Shown here piece by piece: positions 1 through 9,400 of a stretch of DNA of 28,636 bases (its first letter is position 1; the number at the start of each line of letters is the position of its first letter). The notes beneath the pieces are model-generated. The model ran no database searches. It had not been told where the DNA came from and saw nothing but the letters and a program-made list of their open reading frames with translations. The position numbers were made by a program, and so were the translations under genes. Origin of the DNA: Saccoglossus kowalevskii (Eukaryota; Hemichordata; Enteropneusta; Harrimaniidae); contig NW_003140826.1 in assembly GCF_000003605.2 (NCBI RefSeq), positions 24,376 through 53,011 on the forward strand. The letters are read 5' to 3'.

Positions 1-286
1 ATGTAGAATGAACATGTTGGGAAAAAAAATAAATTTAAAATAATAATAAAATCCCTGCCGAACAACCCAATATTTGGTCTCATAATGGTTTGAGATCTTT
101 TTAACTTGGTCCACATAAATAATGAGGGATGAACTGGTATTCTGTACAAACAGGTTCATGCATTTACATTCTATGTTTCTGGTTTGATGTTGACTCATTT
201 ACAGCCCTGTCATTGGTGATACCAGGTTTTTACTTTCTATTGCATGTGTGTGGGTTATCTTATCAGGGATTGCACTACTGCTTGAG

Positions 287-955
287 AATTTGGGGTCTTT
301 GGGACTCATCCCTACTTAAGGTAGACGCCTAGTCATAATTATTGACAAAATTGGTCATAAATCACATAACAATGTTCATTAGTTTATTATGTACAATCAT
401 GAAGCTATTGTCTCATGGTACAATGAAATAGCATTATTTTGTGTGTTACAGTTATGCTTTTTGAGAAACGTGTCCTAATATTTCTTGAAAATTGCTATTT
501 TTAGAACAATTCCATAGAACACAATGTTAAAGAAAAATTACATTTTGTTGACAGTTTTTAAAACCCAGATTTTTTAAATAATTCAGAACAACAAAAAGTA
601 CTCCGTCATTAACAGTATATGAATTTTTCAGCCTAGATTTTGAGATATTGCATAATAACTCTGCCATAGGAACCTGTGGTAAAATGTTGTCAAAATGGCG
701 ACTTTCCACCAAAATACAACCATCAATTTCTCGAAAAAAAGGCTGGTGACCCCCAACTTTTTTTAGGTCAATATTCTTATATTGCCTTGGAGTTCAATTT
801 ATTGCAAAATGAATAAATTCTGAGTTTCTTAATTTATGAGTAGGCTTCTACCTTAAAATTGGGGGTCCCTGGGACTCATCCCTACTTAAAATTGGGGGTC
901 CCTGGGACTCATCCCTCCTTAAAATTGGGGGTCCCTGTTGAAATTGTGGGGTTCA
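287..955. repeat. 33-bp satellite, split by an inserted element
   Basis: Two full 33-bp units start at 853 and 886. A partial unit starts at 919 and a degenerate one at about 938. Each begins TTAAAATTGGGGGTC and contains GGGACTCATCCCT, itself a small imperfect palindrome. A further, more diverged copy lies at 287-319, on the far side of the inserted element at 320-852. The unit contains TTAA, the preferred target of piggyBac-type transposases. No gene is visible in 1-1085. Confidence 0.8.
320..852. mobile_element. piggyBac-like non-autonomous element (MITE), 533 bp
   Basis: The left end at 320-338 reads GGTAGACGCCTAGTCATAA. The right end at 834-852 is its inverted complement with two mismatches out of 19. 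TTAA lies immediately outside both ends (316-319 and 853-856), the target duplication typical of piggyBac. The flanks are two parts of the same 33-bp satellite, so the pre-insertion site can be read directly. The interior is AT-rich with no credible coding sequence, so the element would have needed a transposase in trans. Family assignment rests on the TTAA duplication and end structure, not on a protein. Confidence 0.65.
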
Positions 956-1085
956 TTAATGATTACCCTTATTTGCACATACACTCATCAATCATTAATT
1001 AAAAAACAGTTTACTATTATAACATTATTCATTTATTGTTTCTTTTAAAAAAAAAAAGACATTTCCTTGATGTGTATATGAATTA

Positions 1086-3243
1086 TTACAATTTAAACAT
1101 TAGAAGCTTTCCTTCTCTGTTTCTTATTAAAATTAACACTGGTATAACCAATGCAATTGCAGCTAGCTTACAGAAGTCTGGGAAATCATCTGTATATTGA
1201 GACAAAAGCAATCTATAAAACTGCTGGAATGTAAGGTTTCTGTGACAATGTAAAATGTACTTAAATTCCATAAAATTCTCCTCAGCGCTGTCCTTATTAA
1301 TTCTGTTGCTGAAATGTGTGAGAAGTTTATCAAACTCAGTATTGGCAAAATTACATAACTGTGATCTTTCTAAAGGTGTTGACTGTGGGTTGAATAGTGT
1401 ATTAAAACACTGCAAAATATCCGTATCAATTTCAGGAAATCTGTCTGATAAGTTATTGACTAAATTATTAATGTACAAATTAGACAAATTATCAATAGAA
1501 AAATTTCTCCCCCATGGACCTTACTCAACACCTTTGTATTTGAAGTCAATCAATCTTGTTTAAATTGTGTAAGATGTTTCATCATAGCAGGATTGCTTAA
1601 CATATATTGTAATAAACAAATAGCTACCTGTACCTTTGGTTTAAGAATAGACAAATCTACTAGTTCTCTTTGAAATATTTTGCTCAGCTTAGACACTACA
1701 GGTAAATTATCCATTAATAATGCTGTAATGGAGACAAAACTATAACTAGAAATTTCTTTCAATAAACCCTTAGCAATAGCATTATTACTGTCAGCACATT
1801 CATTTTCTAAAGTTGCTACTAAACTATCCCAGCATTTATATACAGCTTAAACAGACTGTGACACAGAAAACCAACGTACAGGGGTTGGTTGTTGTAGAGC
1901 AAATTGGATTTCACCTAATACCTCCTGCACCTCTCTAAGTTTGTTGTAACGTACTGGGGATGAATTAAAAAATATATACACATTATTCAAAACTTGTTGA
2001 TATTTCTTCAGTGAATCAATTGATTTTGCTGCTTGTGAAGATGCAAGGCTGAGACGATGAGCAGCACAATGAACAGAAATCAACGATGAGTTCACATCTA
2101 GCCTAAGGCAAGCTGCAACACCATTAAGTCTGCCTGTCATGACTGCAGCACCGTCACTGCCAAACCCTACAAGATTCTCTAAAGGAATTGTCCTAGAAAT
2201 TAAAAATTCACTAACAGCATTAGTAATGGTTTCTGCTCTGCCATCTCTAACTTCTACATTACCAAGAAAGTGATTCTTAGCCTCACCATCAACAACTACT
2301 CTTATAACCATTGACATTAGTTTGTGTACAGAAATGTCCACACTCTCGTCTATCATAATACCAAAAACACCACTTTGTTGTATATCAGTGTCTATCTCAG
2401 AGTCTATTATGACATCAGCAATAGCTTCCTTCATATCTTCTCCAGAACTGTGATGGCCATATAGATATTCAGCAGTAATATTTTTGACATCAGGGCAGTT
2501 AGTTTCTTTCAAAAAATCAACCAGGGATTGATACTTGGATAATGGCAATTCTTCCTTGGTTAACCAGTAAACACTTCATTTGAGTTTGCAGACTGTCAGA
2601 AGCCTTTTCTGTAGCTGCTACTGGTGCTCTTTGAAAACTCTATACACAAATAAAAAACATACACAATAAGTTTTATTCAGATATTCCAGTTTTTTCTTAT
2701 CACAAGTTTTCAGTTCAGGACACAGTAAGTATATTTGTTCGAGGATTGTGACTTTAATTAGCTATATGGTACATTATTAATCACAATCTGATCAAAAAAT
2801 GAATTTATTTGAATAAATTGAAAATTAGTAAAAAGTATGGTTTCATTCATTCATTTACTAGAGAACAAAATTACCTTTCTGCCTGATCTTGCTAGTATCA
2901 CATCTGAGTGGTCTTGGTGATTTTGATGCCGGTTTAGTGCAGACTTTTGAAAATTCGTGCACCCTTCAACACTAAATTTGTTCTTTTTATCTGCTTTGCA
3001 CCATTTACAAAACATTGCACCGTCACTATACTCTAACCACAGAAATAATGACAACCATTGTGGGAGAAAGTTTCCGTGACGATTTCCTTTCTTTGCTCGT
3101 TTCTCTGGCGTGGAACTGTCTGGTTCAACACTAGAAAACGTTCTTTTACCATTTTCATTCCCTGATGAGAATTTATCAGTAGAATTTTCTTGGATGGTAG
3201 AGGCGGAGCTCTTCTGACGCAGCACAGTTACGAACCGTTCCAT
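1086..3243 (-). pseudogene. decayed hAT-family transposase-like gene (ZNF862/KIAA1586-like)
   Basis: The likely start is 3243, in a strong Kozak context (CAGCCATGG). Exon 1 (3243-2875) encodes a basic, Ser-rich leader, then a TTF/BED-like zinc finger with Cys79, Cys82, Cys95 and His106/109/112. A GT at 2874-2873 and AG at 2641-2640 define a phase-0 intron of about 235 bp. Exon 2 resumes with SFQRAPVAATEKASD, typical of these proteins. The RNase-H-like core follows: GIMIDES (first acidic residue), GFGSDGAAVMTG (second Asp) and HCAAHRLSL. Breaks: a frameshift between about 2562 and 2576; an in-frame TAA at 1847-1849, after which the same frame stays open to 1550; and a second frameshift near 1520-1552. 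The last part (1520-1086) reaches IALVIPV and then diverges, so the usual CERGFS-type C-terminal dimerisation block is missing. I found no terminal inverted repeats or 8-bp duplications, so it may be a dead transposon or a dead host-derived gene. Confidence 0.85.
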
Positions 3244-3406
3244 GGCTGTGATTGATGTGATTTTTCGCAAATCGTAGCCGGGTATTTATAGTTAATTCCA
3301 CAATATCTATTAAACTTCTATAATTAGAAATGCTTAGAAAGTATATAAAGTGTGAGACGGATCTCGGAAGTGCTGAACAAGCGAGAGGCGATCGAACATC
3401 CGCCAT

Positions 3407-4551
3407 ATTTGTTTACAGTGACAACCTTTCAACCGCATATAATTAGCATCTCATTACTGTGACGCATGAATCAGTTTGCACCAATCACCGGTGCCGTACT
3501 AAGTGGACACGGTCTGGAAACACGGTAAACCGTGAACGCTTATATTTCACACCTCTTGAGCGATTAAAATTTACAACAATAAGTACAGCAGGCAGTATTC
3601 ATTGACAATAGCACAAGACATGCAATTTCCGCTGCCAGTCAGTGCAAAATAATTACGGGTTTCTCGCCTTGTACACCGGACGTAATCATGATGCAAGTCT
3701 AACAACTTGACAGAGCATGCCAATGACGGCAGGTCCCGTTAATGCGCTGGTAAAACAACAACGCGTCCCTGACAAAACCATTGCTTCCCGGACGCGGAAT
3801 TCTGCGTTAACGCAAACCAACAATGCTGTCTCCGTGTCTTTACTCATGGTCAATTCACTCCTGTTATATGTCAGTTGGCACATTGCCATTGCCATTGCCA
3901 TGCGATAAAATTCATGGTCACGGTTCTAGAAGCCGTATCTACACACGAATTGACGTCACAAAATACAAGATTCAATCGGGGTCGTTTCCTCGATATATAC
4001 GAATTGGTATATACAAATTACAATAAAGATACTTTAGACATACACATAAGGTAAAACAAATCACGTGACAATATAATGATAATAACGGTAATAAATCCTA
4101 GCTTAACAGTTGAACAGAACGATGATATTAGTCAGTCCGGTCAAGCCAAGGGTCACGCACTTCGTTGCAAAATGGCCGTGTGGTTGAAACTGGGTCATGG
4201 CGTGACCTGTGAAGAAGACATCATTAAACACTCACAAAATCACAACAAAACGGGGAAGTGGTTGCATAATACGGCGTAGCCAACATGGGAAGTAAAAAAC
4301 CGCACAACACAAATGCCATGGGTTCGATTTCCACAAAATACACACTCACCAGAAGCGAAGCAATCAGAAACCAGCAATCGTTTTGACTTTCCGGTCCAAC
4401 TCGTCGGAACATTGGACTAGTTAGAAAAATGAACACCACTCAACGACCAACGTCGTGGCGTGGTACACAAGCGTGCCATCAAGATTAGCTTGAAAATTAG
4501 CTTGAAAAGACAGTGGGTTCGAGTCTCATAAGTCTCAAGTAATTAGTCCAT
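3407..4551. other. region upstream of the hAT-like gene, no gene seen
   Basis: The stretch is richer in CpG than its surroundings. A CCGCCATATTT motif (3400-3410, YY1-like core) lies just upstream of the hAT-like gene, read on the minus strand, and might mark its old promoter. A short run of ATTGCC-type hexamers sits at 3883-3901. GGTTCGAGTCTC near 4517 resembles a tRNA B box, but no A box or cloverleaf goes with it. Short open frames here have no recognisable domain. Confidence 0.4.
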
Positions 4552-4896
4552 ACATTTATTCTCTCAATTTAACAACTTGTAATGGTGTAAAATCATTAAA
4601 CGTGAGTTTTCTACACCAAAATAAGCCTCATTTATTTGTCCACACATTTATTTTCACAATTTAACAACTTATAATGGTGAAAGTTAATTAAACGCGACTT
4701 GTTTACACCAAAATAATTATTAAATATTTGAGACGTTTATTCTCTCAATTTAACAACTTGTAATTGTGGGAATTAATCAGACATGAGTTGTTTTTACCAA
4801 AATAAGTATTAAATATTTGTTGAGACATTTATTCTCTCCATTTAACAACTTATAATGGTGAAAGTTAATTAAACGCGACTTTTCTACACCAAAATT
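4552..4896. repeat. four-copy tandem repeat, ~91-bp unit
   Basis: Copies start at about 4552, 4644, 4733 and 4825, giving periods of 92, 89 and 92. Each contains TTTATTCTCTCAATTTAAC or a close variant, then TTGTAATGGTG or a close variant, and ends with CACCAAAAT or ACCAAAATAA. Copies 2 and 4 share AAACGCGACTT and are closer to each other than to copies 1 and 3. No coding potential is visible. Confidence 0.85.
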
Positions 4897-4946
4897 GCTT
4901 GAATGCACGGTAGTGCTTTCAGCATCCTCTCGCCAGTTATTTACAA

Positions 4947-5032
4947 TGTGTATTTTTGGATGTTCTAATCTTGGTGTTTTTTCAGGGATTTTCTCTAGGT
5001 GCAAAAAGTAGTAGGTGTAGGTCTTGTTTACC
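4947..5032. repeat. dispersed ~80-bp direct repeat, copy 1
   Basis: This segment recurs at 6187-6268 in the same orientation with few differences. Both share TTTTTGGATGTTCTAATCTT, then GGGATTTTCTCTAGG and GCAAAAAGTAG, ending TCTTGTTTACCT. Each looks like a 3' splice region (branch-like TTCTAAT, pyrimidine tract, CAG). See the second copy for its position relative to the downstream gene. Confidence 0.8.
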
Positions 5033-5850
5033 TTTATATAATCCTTACCACTCACTTGCTTTTTTTATTTTCTTCCAGGCGAGACAATACAATCATCACC
5101 TGTATCTTCTGCTGGTTAAACTTTACAATTATTGTTACTTTATTCTTGTTTATTGTTGGTTAAAATAAATATAAAATAAAAACTTTATTATTTCCTTATT
5201 CATTACAGACGTTTATTCTATTCACACTATCTTTACATGGTTGTCCAACTAGTCATGCTAGTGATGTCTAATAGCAACTGGCCAAATTACAATCGAGTGG
5301 TGGGTGGGTCACAGTCAAGTACAAATAGGCCATTCACTCCCAAAGAACAAATATAACCATTCTTTCTAATTAAGTACTTTAACCTCCCCCACTTTATTCG
5401 AATGACATAACCAAAAGATTTAGACATCACCTACTTCCTATAACACACAACACCATATTCACACAATTGTTCATACATACATTGTCATAGAAAAATCAAT
5501 GCCATAAATTTAGCAATGGCTCCAGGAAATCATTTGCCCATATTAACTATACCCCCCCCCCCCCATCTAATACTTTTGTTTCGTGTTTCAATTACATAAC
5601 GTTTGTCAAAAATGTCAGCTAGCATATTTGCACACTCTAGAAAAGGTCATGTTTATATTGCGCTGGTCCTGCCAACTCTGGGTCACTCATTCAATACTTC
5701 TATTTATAAAAAACAAATTAACATTTTTATGAAAATAAATATGGAAGTTTCTGCATGTAAATACAAAATTGTGTGACATTTTCGTAGCTTCTCTCTCGAA
5801 GCCTTATAACGAATTATAAGCGCCGCTAAGATCAAGCACTGCATCATGTT
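5033..5850. other. intergenic, no gene seen
   Basis: AT-rich sequence with a run of 13 cytosines at 5552-5564. No open frame with a recognisable domain is present on either strand. Confidence 0.5.
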
Positions 5851-5917
5851 TAGCCTGACAAGTTGGCGTGGCGATCGCAGCAGTCCAGGGCGCCACTCAC
5901 GCCAACTTGTCAGACTA
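5851..5917. mobile_element. 67-bp foldback micro-element with 9-bp direct repeats
   Basis: The left arm (5851-5870) is TAGCCTGACAAGTTGGCGTG. The right arm (5898-5917) is its reverse complement with one mismatch in 20, and 27 bp separate the arms. CATCATGTT occurs immediately outside both ends (5842-5850 and 5918-5926), as expected of a 9-bp target duplication. It has no coding capacity. The duplication length fits Mutator-like transposases best (9-11 bp); hAT elements usually give 8 bp. The family is not established. Confidence 0.6.
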
Positions 5918-6186
5918 CATCATGTTGTGCGCTGTGTCTATACGTGTAATGCAGTAGTGGTGGAAGTTAAGTGTAAAATGGTCCCAGTGCCACTATGTGT
6001 GTTTAGGTCTTAAGCCACTAATCAACCAATGGCTGCTCAATTTGAATGCCTTGCAAGAACCAATGACATTTTTTAAATATTTTGCTCCCTGTTTGAGGGC
6101 GTGATCGCCTGGGTCAAAGGCGAGACTAATATGTGGTCTTTTGTTTACAACTTAGCGGCTGTGTACTTGTGCGTTTATTCTAGATC

Positions 6187-6268
6187 TGTGTGTTTTTGGA
6201 TGTTCTAATCTTGGTGTTTTTCCAGGGATTTTCTCTAGGAGCAAAAAGTAGGTGTGTCTTGTTTACCT
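6187..6268. repeat. dispersed ~80-bp direct repeat, copy 2
   Basis: This is the second copy of the segment at 4947-5032. It ends about 150 bp before the start codon of the hydroxyacid oxidase gene. TCTAGGAGCAAA in this copy recurs a third time directly before that start codon (about 6407-6419). It may therefore be old 5' gene sequence or an acceptor-like exon start that was duplicated. Confidence 0.75.
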
Positions 6269-6419
6269 GAGATTTGTAAGAGTTTGAGCTGGCCAACAAG
6301 TTGGTTTTTTTCCATGTGGTTGATTACTGTCATGTTGATACTAAACAGTTGTGCTTGTATATTTTTACAAAATGTGGTTTATTTCTAATACACTACCATA
6401 TTCCCCTCTAGGAGCAAAT

Positions 6420-9400
6420 ATGGCGGATAAACCACCACTAGTGTGTCTTGATGACTACGAAGACTATGCATCAACTCATTTAGATCAAGTCACTCTAGGA
6501 TTCTTCAAATCTGGCGCTGACGAAGAAATTAGTCGTGATGAAAATAGAAAGGCATTTTCAAGGTAAAATTACAAATATGTTAAAGGGCGGTGGTAGCGAC
6601 GTATACAACGCGTGTAAAATACATTGATTATTTACATGAAATTGAAACACGCGCTACGCGACGACCACCGTCCTTTAACATATTCGTTATTTGTCGGCTC
6701 AAGTTAGCAATATGTAGCGCCCTCTAAAGCTTCTTCAAACCACTACTTTTATTGTGTATCATTTTATAGTTATAATCGCAGTTTGTGATCATTATACAAA
6801 CAATGGCTGCCATATTAGTCACGTGTGTGACTCAAAGTATAGCAAACAAACAAACCAAATAGTTGACGATTGAACAAATACATTCATGAATCTAGGAATC
6901 CAAATCAGGATTCAAAAAATGCTTGCAAATATGAATTCATCACGTTCTAATGTGAGTAAGATGGTTTATTCTTCTATTGTTAATATGAGAATCGTCTTTA
7001 TTATTATTACTTATTGTAATAATCTGTATTAAATTGTCCATAGAATATATCGTGTAATTTTACTTTATGGTATGTTTATATACTCTATACACCACAAATC
7101 TCAAAGCGACATCAGCTGTAATTCTGAGCACTTTTTATACCCAAATAGATGTGACCAAATTTTATAAAAATAATCTTTTTCGACACCATTGCATGGACAT
7201 TATTATGACGCACGTTAATATTGAAAATGACGTATAAAATCATTAGTGAGACGCCGTCAGGAGGGTCTTCGCTTCTTAAGATAGCGACGTATTTGACATT
7301 ATTTCGCCCGGGACCCCCGGTAAGTTGTCATCTTGTACTGTTATTCCTGAGGTCGGCTTAGCAAAACTGAATTTCCATAGGTGGCGGCCTCTGGAGACCG
7401 AGAAACACCCCTAGGCCTGTGGCCATCTTTTAATACGACGTTACGTCGGTATATAGCATACATGCTATGCTTTAAGTATTACCATTTTGACGAAGGCCGT
7501 TACAAATTGATACTAATGAAATGTTTTATTAAAAATAAAAATCTGAGAAAAAGATTGATTGTGACTAGTACATCCCTTTACGTACTTCATTAATGCTTCA
7601 ATAATGATCAGTTTATATCAGATATATATATAGAAAGGCTATTTGTACTCGTAAGAAATGCACATGTATTAGTATTTCACCTCTTACATTTTTTCACTCT
7701 TATGGTGGCGATCAACATTAGTCACGGATTCTCGATGCTGATTTTGTTTTGGTAGCTGCTAGTTAAGAATTTAGAAAGATCCTAATGTGTTTCAAAAGGT
7801 ACTTTGCAATACTTTGGGTACACTCTCGATGTTTTGAACAGCTGGTAGTTTATAATTGTGTTGCAAATGACGCAAATTCGGGTATACTGTCTTGTTGAGC
7901 GTAGCTGAGACCACGTGTGAAGATAAATTTCACTCCAGCAATAGCAAGGTCATAAGTTGAGTATTTATGAGAAGTTTAATGATTGCAATTTCGTAAAGAT
8001 TAAACAATGTCAAGTGCAAGTGAAGCAGTATTATATTAGTAAACGAGTAGCGTACGTTTTTTAATAAACGCGCATATTTAAATAAAAAATATAAATAAAT
8101 TATACATAAATTAAATCGCCATAAATGCGCATATTTAAATTAAAATATGAATAAATTTTAAAAAAGATTAAATCGCCACCATAAATGCGCATATTTAAGT
8201 AAAAATATAAATAAATTTGAAAATGATTAAATCGCCATCAATGCGCATATTTAAATGAAAATATAAATAAATTTGAAAAAGATTAAATCGCCGTAAATGC
8301 GCATACCAAACACTCACAAAACTCACTTCCTGGGCGGTATTTCATAACAGATAAATGGTAGTCGCAAGAAACATATTGTCTAATTATCAAAAATGTTGTG
8401 ATCAAAAATGAAAAACAAAAGGTGTATTTTAGATTCTGAATACCTTTTATATCATCTAAATGGCTGTAATTCGAGTAGAACTTTCGACGCGGATGTTAGG
8501 AACAAGTTTAGAAATAGCTTCAATGTACACAGGTAACTATTTCATTGCAATGTATTAACTTATAGAAGTAAAGTTGGTTGTTTCCAGCATCCTAAGCCGA
8601 AAGAAAGAACTGGTCACATTGGTTACACATACCACCTGTTGTTCAGTCATTGGCCAAATATTACCTGTATGTGGGATGACGTAGAATCCAACCCCGGACC
8701 TAAAAAATCAACATTGACAGAGGATGGTATGATCTCTACGGAAATTCCGCAAACTATGAAATTACGAAGTGAAAATAAAACCAGTGGTGCGAATATAGAT
8801 AAGTGGGCAACTAAATGGCAAAATGAATAATTTCACTAGAAACATAAATACGAAAATTAATAATTTCAATGGTGAAGTATAGAAACTAAGAAGTGAAGCT
8901 GAAGTAACTAACGGCAGAATGTCTCGAGTCTGGAAATAAACAATTCAATGAGAAAATCAACCTATTAGAAAATAAACTAGACACGCAAACGGGCCAACTA
9001 AAACGTGACAACTTAATATTCCACGGCATCAAGCAATACGAGGGATGAATATGAAGAAAAAGTTAAACATTATATTAAGGATAAATTAACACAGCAGACA
9101 CATATAGAATTCAAAAGATTTCACCGAATGTGACGTGTTAAATCACAACCCATTATCGCCCAATTCAGTCATTTTAAAGACCGTTCAAACGTGCGATAGA
9201 ATGCGAGAATAAATAGAAGTTCTTTGGATGCTGGAATGCGTGTTGGTGAAGATTTCTCGGATTTGGTGAGAGAAAAAAAGACTTAAGTTATCGCCTAGTA
9301 CGCAGAGCGCACTGGAAGAAGGAAAGCGCCCATATAGAATGATTACCACATCAGACCTCTAAAAATACTATATTTAAGACGAACTATATAACTAGTAATA

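Noticed and set aside
3176-3406. Minus-strand frame starting MADVRSP upstream of the hAT-like gene
   Set aside because: It overlaps the zinc-finger exon in another frame and has no domain; more likely 5' leader sequence.
4509-4530. B-box-like GGTTCGAGTCTC
   Set aside because: No matching A box or tRNA fold upstream; could be chance or a SINE relic.
7381-7593. 70-codon open frame in the GC-richer patch of oxidase intron 1
   Set aside because: No domain match and it interrupts a well-supported intron; kept only as a possible regulatory patch.
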